Positions 21,866 to 33,227 of a DNA stretch of 64,000 nt are shown one piece after another. The DNA is from Moringa oleifera (taxonomy: Eukaryota; Streptophyta; Magnoliopsida; Brassicales; Moringaceae). The translations under genes were made by a program, and so were the position numbers. The notes under the pieces are model-generated. The model did not search any database. It saw only the letters and a list, made by a program, of their open reading frames with translations, and had not been told where the DNA came from. Location of the stretch: positions 3,822,501 through 3,886,500 of the forward strand of contig JAJFZO010000094.1 in assembly GCA_021397835.1 (NCBI GenBank). The letters run 5' to 3'. Position 1 is the stretch's first letter; each line of letters begins with the position of its first letter.

Positions 21866-23722
21866 ATGAAGAGAGATCACCAAGAGACCCGTGGTGGCGC
21901 TGATTTTGTCAGTGGTAGTGCGAGTAGAGGTGCCAAAGGCGAAGGTTCTTCAATGGGGATTGCCGGTAAGGGAAAGTTGTGGGAAGAGGAGCAAGAAGCA
22001 GGGGGCATGGATGAGCTGTTGGCGGTCCTGGGTTACAGGGTCCGCTCGTCCGACATGGCGGATGTGGCCCAGAAGCTTGAGCAGCTGGAGATGGTGATGG
22101 GCACCGCTCAAGAAGATGGGATTTCACATCTCGCCTGCGATACTATTCACTACAATCCTTCAGATCTCTCTGGCTGGGTCCAGAGCATGCTCTCGGAGCT
22201 CAACAATCCTCCCCCCGGCAGTCTGGACCCAACCGGGGTTCTCCAAAATCATTCAATTCAAGACCCTGTTGTTCTGGCTCCAGCTGATTCGTCCTCCGTC
22301 ACTTCTGTTCATTACTCCAGCTCTCAGGAGCAGCAAAGGGAAAGGATCGAGAACCAGTCTCGAATTTACAACGACGACTCTGAGTATGATCTCAGGGCGA
22401 TTCCAGGCGTTGCTGCATACCCGCGAGAAGATTCGGAGACAGAAAATAGCAGGAAGCGAATGAGAACCTCGATTGGCTCTGGCTCTTCTGGTTCTATGCC
22501 TTTATTGCGGCCACCTTCATCACCCGCCGCAATCGAAATGTCGAGCACCCTGACCGAGTCAACTCGGCCTGTGGTTCTCATTGACTCGCAAGAAACCGGG
22601 GTAAGACTCGTCCACACGCTCATGGCTTGCGCAGAGGCTGTCCAACAAGACAACATGAAACTCGCAGATGCTTTGGTGAAGCACATAGGTTTGCTTGCAG
22701 CATCCCAAGCTGGAGCGATGAGAAAGGTCGCAACTTATTTTGCTGAGGCTTTAGCTCGTAGAATCTACAGAATCTACCCTCAAGATGGCCTTGACACATC
22801 CTACTCAGATATCCTGCAGATGCATTTCTATGAAACTTGCCCTTACCTAAAATTCGCGCATTTCACTGCGAACCAAGCCATTCTGGAAGCTTTTGCCACC
22901 GCCAACAGGGTTCACGTCATCGATTTCGGTCTGAAACAAGGCATGCAATGGCCGGCCTTAATGCAAGCTCTTGCATTGAGAAACGGTGGGCCGCCAGCCT
23001 TCAGGCTGACCGGAATCGGCCCGCCGCAGCCGGATAACACCGATGCCTTGCAGCAAGTGGGATGGAAGTTGGCCCAGTTGGCCGAAACTATCGGCGTCGA
23101 ATTTGAATTCCAGGGATTTGTCGCAAATAGTTTGGCGGATCTCGAACCAGAAATGCTCGGGATCCGACCCTCGGAGGTCGAGGCTGTAGCAGTGAACTCC
23201 GTATTCGAGCTTCACCGCCTCTTGGCTAGACCCGGTGGGATCGAGAAGGTGCTCTCCTCGATCAAGGCCATGAAGCCCCAGATTGTCACCATGGTGGAGC
23301 AGGAAGCCAGCCACAATGGTCCGGTTTTCGTGGACCGGTTCAACGAGGCGCTGCATTACTATTGCAGTTTATTTGACTCGTTGGAGGGGTCAGCCTTGGG
23401 GCCCCCGAGTCAGGACCTGGTGATGTCCGAGTTGTATCTAGGGAAGCAGATATGCAATGTGGTGGCTTGCGAAGGTGCGGACAGAGTCGAGCGGCACGAG
23501 ACATTAGCGCAGTGGCGGACTCGGATGGAATCAGCTGGGTTCGACCCAGTTCACCTGGGCTCGAACGCCTTCAAGCAAGCTAGTATGCTGTTAGCTCTAT
23601 TTGCTGGTGGTGATGGGTACAGGGTGGAGGAGAACAATGGGTGCCTGATGCTTGGCTGGCACACCAGGCCCCTCATCGCCACCTCAGCTTGGCAGCCCGC
23701 CGCCGGCGAGCCACTTCACTGA
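21866..23722 (+). CDS. GAI: DELLA protein (GAI/RGA-type GRAS repressor of gibberellin signalling)
   Basis: Intronless, 618 residues from ATG 21866. The frame is open back to 21833, but only a TTG stands there; MKRDHQE is the usual DELLA start. This is a nuclear GRAS-family regulator that represses gibberellin-responsive growth and is destroyed after the GA-GID1 complex binds its N-terminus. Visible in order: DELLA motif (D49-A53, in [12 protein letters not shown]), a LExLE-like stretch near 71-75, a TVHYNP-equivalent written TIHYNP (93-98), a Ser-rich linker to about 240, leucine heptad region 1 with [13 protein letters not shown] (249-260), VHVID (349-353), a PFYRE-like region (491-499) and the SAW region ending SAWQP (607-611). 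Both GID1-contact motifs are present, so it should be GA-degradable. The length is slightly above the usual 530-620. Which DELLA paralogue it is (GAI or RGL) cannot be settled here; the symbol is a best guess. Confidence 0.97.
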   Translation: MKRDHQETRGGADFVSGSASRGAKGEGSSMGIAGKGKLWEEEQEAGGMDELLAVLGYRVRSSDMADVAQKLEQLEMVMGTAQEDGISHLACDTIHYNPSDLSGWVQSMLSELNNPPPGSLDPTGVLQNHSIQDPVVLAPADSSSVTSVHYSSSQEQQRERIENQSRIYNDDSEYDLRAIPGVAAYPREDSETENSRKRMRTSIGSGSSGSMPLLRPPSSPAAIEMSSTLTESTRPVVLIDSQETGVRLVHTLMACAEAVQQDNMKLADALVKHIGLLAASQAGAMRKVATYFAEALARRIYRIYPQDGLDTSYSDILQMHFYETCPYLKFAHFTANQAILEAFATANRVHVIDFGLKQGMQWPALMQALALRNGGPPAFRLTGIGPPQPDNTDALQQVGWKLAQLAETIGVEFEFQGFVANSLADLEPEMLGIRPSEVEAVAVNSVFELHRLLARPGGIEKVLSSIKAMKPQIVTMVEQEASHNGPVFVDRFNEALHYYCSLFDSLEGSALGPPSQDLVMSELYLGKQICNVVACEGADRVERHETLAQWRTRMESAGFDPVHLGSNAFKQASMLLALFAGGDGYRVEENNGCLMLGWHTRPLIATSAWQPAAGEPLH

Positions 23723-24090
23723 GACAAACCTGTCAACTGAATTGAAAGTACCTGGTCTAGGGAACAGCAGGAAAGGGAAGGAAACTATGATGTTTAACTG
23801 AAGGCGTACCCGTAAGGAAGGAAGTTAGAAACTGTCTCAAGTCTGTAATTCTAGTTTTTCTCTTTAGGCCTCTCTAGTTTTTCTTTTTCTTTTTTTTTTT
23901 CCTGAAAAATGGAAGACCATTTTCAATGTAGATTTCCTTCTTCTTCTTTTTTTTTTTTTTTTGGCCTTTGGCCTTGTGCTATCGAGGCTGTGTCCATGAG
24001 AATATGTATCTATTTGTTAACTTTTTAATAAATGGAGAGAGCATGATTCTCAAATCTCAGAAAGAAAAGCTTTCTTTTTGGTGCCTTTTG
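23723..24090 (+). terminator. DELLA 3' UTR with polyadenylation signal
   Basis: Downstream of the stop there are long T-rich tracts (23880-23962) and a canonical AATAAA at 24027-24032. This is a reasonable end for the DELLA transcript. Confidence 0.5.
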
Positions 24091-27000
24091 CTTTGCTTGA
24101 TTTCTCCTCTTTCCTGGTGAGCACTAGGAAAGAGTGCTGTCTCCCTTCCTCATACTTCCTCTATGTTTCTGCCTTTGCATTTTTTCTAATCTCACTAAAG
24201 CATGCATGTCTTCTCTTTTGTATCCTCAACAGCACTCCCCAGACTTAGAGGGGTCATTATTTCACCTTAGATGAGTTGCATAGAGTAACTTGCTCACATT
24301 GATAGCTTTTTTTTACATAACAAGATCTTTATTTATATAAACGATTTCAGCACAGCTCAAATTAACGTATTATTTGGATCCCGTATTAACTCACGAATGT
24401 TGTCTGTTTTCGTTTCGACTCGCCATTTTTTATTATATCAATCCGGTTGATATGCATTTGATTTTCTATAGTTATCCATTTCGTACAATAATATATATCC
24501 AATGCCGGGTTTTCTTCAAGGTGATGTCATTTTAATGGCAAGTCACATGCAAATGCTTTGGGAATTAAAGATTTTTATCATATAACACTAGGTTTATCGG
24601 AAATCCAATAATGAAGATGGGTGAAAGAGAAGATAAGGTGGGTGTTAAGGTTGATCTGTCCCTCAATTATTACAATGGGCAAAGTGAGCTAATAGTAACT
24701 TTAGGAGGCAAAAAAGGAGATAAGGCTGTCCATTATTCCATTTATTACCCTAAGTAGGTGAAGCAAACAGGAAAGTGCTAAGATCAGTCTTAGGTTTTAA
24801 GTTTTGCTTTGTTAAGGTGAGATCAATCATTCATGCATGGTAAAGCTCAACTTTGGACTGTTCCGCGTCTCTATTAGACACATTGAAGTCACGGACGGAT
24901 GAATGCATGTAGTCGAAGGACACTTACAGAGGTGAATATTAGTCCGAATAAGTAGCATCCATATATCGACTTAAATACCATGACATATTCAAATGAATTT
25001 AATATATATATTTTAAAATTAATTTTTTTACTGAAATTGTATTAATTTTTAAAAATAAATTATTAAAATTTATATTAACATAATTTAAGTAAAAAATAAT
25101 TGATATATCATTTAAATTTGTTGTGGTGATAGATCGTTTATAATGACTTGTGTCCTTAACTTACCCAAAATGAATTAGTGTTTCTTCCACAACTTGAACA
25201 TGAATGACTGCTCCTTGAGCATAAATTTATTTAGAGAGAGAAGGAAGGGGAGTCAATGGAGAATTGATCATATGTTGATATTTTTGAGCCAGTAGAGAAC
25301 GGCCAAGTCGAGAAAGAAATGGTGGTTTTGATAAGCTTGGCATTGAAATCCATGGGGACCAACACTTTGATGAGTCTGATCAGTAGTCAATTAAACTCAA
25401 TTAGGATTGCCATCCACCCCCAACAACACATATTGCTTTATCCAATCTGATTCTACAGACCCACTAATGGATTGGCTTATGGGTCACTGTCTCTCCAATA
25501 ATCTCAGCAAACAAGTTCAAGTTCACGGTGCTCATCCTGTTGATTTTGACAACCTCCACCACCAACAGGCACTACTACCCCTACTTCTCTCTTTCTTTTA
25601 GCATTTTCACAAACCCTTGGAGGGCCCCCACCCTAATTGCTCTTCACACCCCACAAGTCAAACACTTCTTTCTCTCCAATTTTCTGTCAAAGAAGACGAC
25701 CCTTTTCACTACAACATGGGTTTGTTTACTTGTTTGCTTTAATTGATGATCCCATTTGAACCTCCATAAAGTGATCCTTTACTGTTGGAAAGCTTGAAAT
25801 CATTGCAATTAACCCATCTGCCCACCAATCAAAAACAAGCCAACTCTCGCTACCGCTCACCCATTTTCTCTGTTGAAGTTTTAAAGAAATGGGTATGTCT
25901 CCAAATGGCACTAATTGGAGACAACTGGCTGATTGCTGCTAATGGGTGGCATAGGATTGCAGAGAAGAAGAAGAAGAAGGAAGAGAGATTGTTTTCTGGT
26001 CAAACTTCCCATGGATTGAAATAATGAACCAGCTGGTTGATTTTCTTTTCCAGGAAAGTTGTTGGAATCGGAAGGCTGATTTGTGCTCTGTTCATCTTCA
26101 CTCGGTGGCATTTGTAGAAAGTGAAATCATAGCAAGGAAGACCCAAAATTCAATAACACATCACTCGTAATAATGTGTCCAAATTTTCACACATGTACTA
26201 ATTTTCTCTTGAAATTTGTCATAAATAAACATATGGAACCTTATAGTTTGAAGAATTTAAAAACCCAATAGACCATTTAATCAAAAGTGCATCGAAATCG
26301 CATGCAGAATCTAGCAAAAGTGGTTAGGTATCATTAATTATATGGTATAGCTCAGGCTGCCCAAGTCAATGTTTCAGACTTGTGTAATACAATTTATTAA
26401 TCCTAGCATGTAGGACGCCCCCCACCTTTGTATTACTATTAATTTGATAAAATGGGTATTAAGCTTTTAATTAAAAGAAAAAAATTAATAATTTAATCCA
26501 TTATTATAAAAAAATAAAAACAGTAATCATTAATAATTATCATATATCATCATTTTATCAAAAACTTAAAAGATTCAAATCCTATTTTATCATCATTGTC
26601 ACAACAAGTTTATAAAAAATTAGGCATCAAAACAAAATATTCAAAATTTATAAAAAGTAAATGCTTAGAATTCAATAACTTAAAAAAATTGAGTCAAAAT
26701 ATATAATATGAAAATTTAATATTTATTTAGTATTATTAAATAAGTTGTAAAAAATAATAAATTAAATTTTAATTTATAAATTTGGATCAAATAGAATCGT
26801 GTCACAAAATTAAAAATATTTAAATTAAAATATTATATAAAGAATTCATCAAATTTAAAAAATGATCTGAAAAGTGAACATAAAATTTATTTAAATTATT
26901 TGAAAAAGCAAACCAAAATTGTTGATAAAAATGAATTGTTAAATGTTGATAGCTGCTGAATCAATGTAGGCTACAGGGGATAATGTGATAGGCAGAAATA

Positions 27001-29968
27001 GAATGGTCAAAAAGTGGGCGGCCTTAGCCAATCCACATACAATGGATTTGGAGAGACAGGTCCCATTGAGACATCTTTTTACAGAAACAAATTATTAAAA
27101 AAAAAAAAAGTACAAGACCATCACAGACAAGTTTATAACAACGTTGCTGTCAATGGCCACAACTACGTAAATTGCTGCACGTGTTGTTTTCCTGCGTGGA
27201 GCTTGTTCTTGCACGTGTTCAAATGACTCGGATTAACCCACACAGCCGCCAATCTTCTTGGAGTTGTTTTGGAAAATCAAAACCTTTATTTTAATCTTGT
27301 TTCTTTTTTACAATATTAAAAATTGAAACAATGGGATAATATTCTTGGCAAAACCTCAATTTTTTTAATAAAAAAATTAAAATAACGTTCGTGAACTGAG
27401 ATTCAAAATTAAAAAAGGAAGAAGCTATTTTCACAAAAAGCCCAATTAGCCCAAACAAAATAAGCTATTGTTGAAGTTTCTGGCTACACTGTTGGGTCGA
27501 AGATCAAATTTTAAGAATATCATAATAGGGATGATTAACGGATCAAGTTTATGCAAGTACTTGATTTGATCAAGTTTTAATAGGATGAGCTCGGATAATA
27601 TTTAATCAGATTTGAGCGGTGGATTTAAAATTTAATGCTCAAATTGGATTAGAGTCCAATTCAAATTTTAATTTTCTGATATCAATTATCTAAACTTGTT
27701 TATATAATTATATTAATATGTTAAATTTTTTATTTAAAATTTACAAAAATTTAACTTTGAATTTGAATTTGATTATGTTAAATTTTAATTTTTTATTTAA
27801 TTAATAAGAAATTATTCTCTTAAAATATATAAAATATATAAATATAACAAACAGATTTGAAACGGGTTAGATATTAATCAATTTTTTTAAACGAATTTAA
27901 CATAGGTTCGGGTATGTATGTTTTAATCGAATTCAAGTTTAAAAGTTTTTAAATGGCTGAGTACGTGTGACTCGTTGTCAAGATAAATTAGGAATAACCC
28001 TAAAGTTCAATTTCTTTATTTAAACTAGGAATTCTTTTCTATATTGATGAGAAGGATGGATGACGAGCATCCTTGTGGGGAATAATTGGTTACGGACCAT
28101 AACATATTGTACTTTAAAAAGTGAAACCTGAAAATGAAGTTGCTAAGTTGTACTTTATTCATATTATAAATCAAAAGATTATGATGCTTTATATATCTAT
28201 GTAAAGTCTATTATATTCTTCAAGCCCATGCCCGAATTTATTCTATACTTGTGTAGAGCTTTCAATTAAAAGAAGTGAATATTGTTATTCTCCATACATT
28301 TTCCCACTTGAAATAATAAAAAAAAAAGGTTTCTTCTAAATGAAAAAAATAAAATTAGTAACATATTTTTTAATAGAAGAGTTTGTTAGATAGAAGAAGA
28401 AGAAGTTAATTTGATTCATTAGATTCTAAGATCAAATAAAGAAATGTAATTCTATTTTAGATAAAAATTTAAATTAAACAATGAGCCGCACTCTTCATAA
28501 ATTACTTAATTAAACATTGTGGCTAAATGGCCATAAAAAATGAAAATTTAATTAGATTAAGAGCTTAATAAAAGACAACTACAATTAAATAGGTTAAATA
28601 AAACATGTGCTAGAGTACTATGTGTCCTTGAGTTGTTATGCGTCATTATTAAACAAAAATCCAAACTATGAAATTAATTAATTAATTAAGGCAAGGTGAG
28701 ATATATAAATTAAAAGAAACATGAGTTTAAATCACTCTAAGTATATATGTCTATTCACTCGCAATCTTTCAAGCAAGTGGGTAATGTGATCTATATTGAT
28801 TCCAACCCGAGCTTTTCAAAAGGTATGTTTATATTCTTTTTTAGAGCAATTTAAGTGGTCGATATTGCAAACTTTTTATTTTTAAATAAGTGATTTACTC
28901 AAAGTTAAGAGATCCAAAATCTTGGATAACCCCCGTATCTTTGTTGATCACATCATGCATCCTTAAAATTACTTAAAGATAGAAAAATAACATTATATGT
29001 AACAATTTCTATTTTTTTTTTATACATAAAGGACTCTTAATGTATGTATATAATGGATGATGATCTTCTACTGATATTTGAAGAAATGTTGATATATGTC
29101 AATTCAATAAAATTAATTAATGATGAATATTATTTTATTTTTATTTATTTTTATCACATAAATAGAGTAAATTATTATAAAAATACCCTTTTACCTTCCT
29201 TCGAAAAAGATTAGTATTATCAGGGAATCTTCATCCATATATTAATCATATCTAATGTGTATACATCATATTAATTAATATTAACAATTAAAACTCAAAA
29301 GAACTATATATTAATTACAAATTCATTAATTAGATACCTAAAACAATCAATAATTAACCAAAGATTTGTCTTGATTGATATTGTCTAGTTTAATTTGTGA
29401 TTACTTAGTCGGCCCTATTAAAAGTTCAACAAACTGGAACTTACTTCTTGTCTTGTCTTGCTTTTTCATCACCCAATCACCGCATTACAAACACATAGCA
29501 TATATTAGTTAACATATAAGTTTGAGGCTCTATTTTTCGCAAGAGTCATATTCTTATTCTTTTCTTCTTTTATCGTCAACTGTCAAACTTCCTGGGATCA
29601 ATTAATGAAGCATCAATTTATATACATCAAACCAGAAATTAAAGAATCAATGAAGTAGCAATTCAAACCATACAAGACCCTTTAATTAAAAAGCTAATAA
29701 TATATAACTATATATTAATGAAAACGGCATTCCATTTTCCAAATTTAAGTACAAAGGTAGGTAGCTAGTTTAATTATTTGAATATTTCCGGAGAACAAGT
29801 TCTTCCATGGATGGACAAACATGCACGATTCCTATAAAACTGGCTATACGATCATGATCACAAATCAAGTTTGTGAACTCATCTGCGTAGATTGATATAT
29901 GACTTTATACGAGTCTGATACTAAAGCTAATATCTCCAACTGGCTAAGCAGATTTAATTTGCCAATTA
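24091..29968. other. Gene-free spacer between the convergent DELLA and DUF7054 genes
   Basis: Moderately AT-rich to about 26150, then strongly AT-rich. Two CACGTG motifs 34 bases apart lie at 27178-27183 and 27212-27217. Short ORFs near 25400-26100 are low-complexity and have no family resemblance. The stretch 27530-27990 looks like degraded repeat DNA. Nothing supports a gene. Confidence 0.55.
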
Positions 29969-30680
29969 TTAATGGGATAATATCTTGAAACTGGTAAAGG
30001 ACTTATTGAACCATGCCTTCCATCCACTGCCCTTATTCTGACCTATCATCTCTGACCTCCCTTCTGTCATCTGTGGCTGCATTTGCTTCTTGCATAGCAC
30101 GAAGTTTCTCCCCCATTGACTTCCTATCTTCTCCGAAGGACTCAAAGCTACAACAACATCATTAATTACCAAGTATAAATGTCTCATACATCTTATATTG
30201 GTCTGTATAGAATTAACCGTATTAGTTTACAAAACACCGATCGAAATCAGTAGTTTTCCGAAAGATTGGAAGACATAGTTGACAAAAGATATATGGAAAG
30301 AACATTCACATATGAGAGAAGGCTAATCCAGGAGAAACCTTAATATTAATCGAAATATCATGCAAATAAATTTGAGGGAGAAACGAAAGAAGAATTCAGA
30401 AGAAAGGGTTTGTGAGAGTACCGTCTGATCCTCCATTGGCACAGTAAAGAAGGAAGTTATCGGTGTTGAAGCCCAGAACGGGAAGGCGGCCTTCGCGGGC
30501 ATAGGATTTCAAAGCAGTGTCAATGACAGCAGCAACAAGCTCATCCTCGTTCACTACAAACCTTATAGGTCCTACACTACCAAGAAAGTTGATACTAATC
30601 AAGAACCTGTTCTTCTTTATATCCTTATTGTTCTTCTTCTGCATCTGTAATATCATTTTCTCACTCACATTCCTCTTCAT
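29969..30680 (-). CDS. At4g22758-like protein (DUF7054 family), two exons
   Basis: Exons 30680-30422 (donor GACG|gtactc) and 30147-29969 (acceptor tgtag) join in frame to 438 nt, 145 aa. The core reads SVGPIRFVVNEDELVAAVID (35-54), then LKSYAREGRLPVLG, then NFLLYCANGG across the junction to SEKIGSQWGRNFVLCKK. This is the ubiquitin-like-sized domain of the plant family represented by Arabidopsis At4g22758, whose biochemical role I do not know. The N-terminus is short, basic and Lys/Asn-rich, while many family members have a longer Ser/Pro-rich leader. ATG 30680 is nevertheless the first start in frame, because TAA lies upstream at 30713-30711. The C-terminus carries a Met/Gln/Trp-containing tail (GSGWKAWFNKSFTSFK). 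It is convergent with DELLA and in tandem with PTST1. Confidence 0.85.
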
Positions 30681-30835
30681 CGTTCCTTTCTTTTGCTTTT
30701 CCTGTTCTTCTTACGGATTTATGATCAAATGAGCAGATACCCAGATGGGGGAGAAACCGTATAACAAAGATATGTATATGTAAAAGGTCATATGTTTTGA
30801 AGAAAGAAAGAAAGAGCCTCGAAAGGTGGAGGTGT

Positions 30836-30949
30836 TTAAGGGTCAAGGCCAAGGCAGCGGTAGTACCAGGCCTGCTTGCAGGAGCCAGAGGGCAGCGCGT
30901 GAAGGGTACACGCAGTCGCCCTGTGAGAAAAAGAAGAAAAGAGGTGCAT
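30836..30949 (-). CDS. Candidate 37-aa upstream ORF of the DUF7054 gene
   Basis: On the minus strand an ATG at 30949 opens a 38-codon frame ending TAA at 30836, 155 bases before the main ATG. The peptide starts MHLFSSFSHRA and ends SCKQAWYYRCLGLDP, an unusually Cys/Trp/Tyr-rich tail for random 5' UTR. A polypyrimidine tract and cacag (a good 3' splice-site look-alike) sit inside the ORF near its start, so part of it could belong to a leader intron. I do not recognise the peptide; its conservation is untested. Confidence 0.3.
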   Translation of the reverse strand: MHLFSSFSHRATACTLHALPSGSCKQAWYYRCLGLDP

Positions 30950-33227
30950 CAAAGAAGAGTGAAACGTCTCCACCATTCAAGAGCTGATGGGTTTGTGGTG
31001 GACGATGAAAACAAATAGAATAAGTCTTGAAAAGAAACGGAGGGAGATAGGGTCTGTGACAGAGAGGAATATCGGCCAGATTAAGAAATGTAGAGATTTC
31101 TGGACTGCAACAGAAAGAAAGATAGAGAGATGAAGGGAGGGACAGAGACATAGAGAAGACACTAAATGCGTAATTGATATGCTTTTATTCTGTTCTTGAC
31201 TTCTATTTTGTACGAGTGGTGGGGCTTTGCCGCGTGATGGATGAACGGCTGGGTGGTTACATTTGCTAGTAATAATTGAATCCTGAGATACGTAAGGCAC
31301 CGCTACTTTCTGTTTTCTTCATATTTTAATGCGCAGGGTGACACGTAGAATTTTTTGAGAGGTCGCCATGGAAATCAGAATGTCGTGCCTCATCCACGTC
31401 TGAGAAGCCAAGTCTTCTTCTTTAGGGTTAGGGTTTTGTTAATTCCCATCAAAAAGAAGATGACGATTATTTTTCAAATTTAAAATGATCGATGCGTTGT
31501 TATTTATAATGCAGGCAAGACCTAACATGTTTCCGAAGATAAATAAGAAATCAAAATCATTAAGAACAGAAATTGCTATTCCGTATAAGGAAACGTACCT
31601 TCGCCTTTACTGCTCTTTCTTGGTTACAATTGCTGATTTCATTGGTCTCTCTCTCTTGTTTCTAAGATTTGATTCCTTTTCATAATAAAATTTTATTCCA
31701 AACTTTTAGTTTCAATTATCTAAAAAATAAAAAATTATGTGATAAAAAATGCTGGATAAAAAGAATAATGAATAAAAATTTTAATATTAATTTTTTAATA
31801 AAAATATTATAAAATGAATATCATTTAAAATTGTAAAAATATTTTTTCTTAATTTTTATTTTAAAATTTAAAATATATCAAAATAAATTTTAAATTAATA
31901 AAAAATAATCAAATTAAATATTAATTATCGTAACAACATTAAATATATTTTTATTGTTAAAATATCTAAAAATTATATTAAAAAATTATACTTTATTTTT
32001 AAATAACATTTAATTCACGAGTTATTTATTATAAATTTATTATATACTTGATATCAAAATTATTTTAAAAAATATTTTTAAAATTTAAAAATTTTAAAAA
32101 TTTTTGTGATAATAACTTAAATATTTTTGTGCGTTTATAAAAAATTTGTAGGTTAAAATTCATAATACAAAATATTCAATTTGAATACTCTCAATTTAAA
32201 ATTTTTTAATATAATTTAATTAAATTATTTTTTGTCAATCAAATTTGTTTAAAAATATTTTAAAATTTAAAATAAAATTTAATTTTTTAATAAATTTAAA
32301 ATAATCCTATGATTGAGTTAGTGATATTTTTATAAGTTGGTTTGAAGCATTCATGTAAGGGTAAATGAAAGGTCAGCAAAGTGTTGACATGCACTACTAG
32401 TAAAGAATTAACATGATAATGTTAACATAATTGGGTGATGATGCTGGGAATTAAGAAAATGAGACATTCATACGGCTTCCCGTCATTTATTTTATTTAAA
32501 TTACTATTCAATCAACCATCCTTCTATGATTAAGAGAAATATATTACATTCAAGCTTGTCAAACCGACAGATTAATTAAAAATTTAATGTTTCTAAATTC
32601 ATGAATCGAAGTACAGTCTTGATGGTTTTGAAAGGTAGAAAGATAATCTGAATTACCAACTTTTTAAGTTCTTCTTTCTCAAAGCTAAAAAACGCTCTGC
32701 GCTACCAACACATCAGGGAAAAGAAAAGAAAACAAAAGAAAATGTCTGCTCTTCAATATCCTGCTCTCAAAAGATTAAAGGTCTCTCGGCTAGCATTCCG
32801 AGAAAATTGATGAGGCAAGCAAAGCTGCAGAGGTAGAATCAACAGACTTCTCCATGTAGACCAAATTCAGCAAAACTACGCTACATCAAACATTGATCTT
32901 TTCTTCTTTTCTTTTCCCCTTTTGATCTTCAGTATGAAATGTTTCAGGAAGTCTATCACTAATAAAGAGGGATCCAATCTCAAATTCATAACTTTCCAGG
33001 ACAAGTATGCTAGTGATCAGCATCAGAAACTTACCATATTCATATGCAACAATATTTTCAAATTTGCAGTTTCAAAGACCATCCCAACCCAGGTGTTAGG
33101 GCACAGACAGCAGCCATACATAAACAATAGATAAGCAAAACCCTTAAGTCAAAGAGAAAGAAACTAGTAGAATATTACGGTCAGTTGCTCTACATGTTAA
33201 ACGTGTTATGGAGCTGCAGACCTGGAG
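30950..33227. other. Spacer between the DUF7054 leader and the PTST1 3' end
   Basis: 30950-31200 is pyrimidine-rich on the minus strand and probably the DUF7054 5' leader and promoter. 31690-32330 is extremely AT-rich with no ORF of note. 32600-33227 is more balanced and likely includes the PTST1 3' UTR. No further gene was recognised. Confidence 0.5.

Noticed and set aside
25400..26110. Cluster of 60-80-codon ORFs on both strands
   Set aside because: No start context, homology or exon junction supports them. They look like chance frames in a GC-richer stretch.
30797..31018. Basic ORF antisense to the DUF7054 leader
   Set aside because: It is the complement of a pyrimidine-rich leader, which gives Lys/Arg-rich translations by composition alone.
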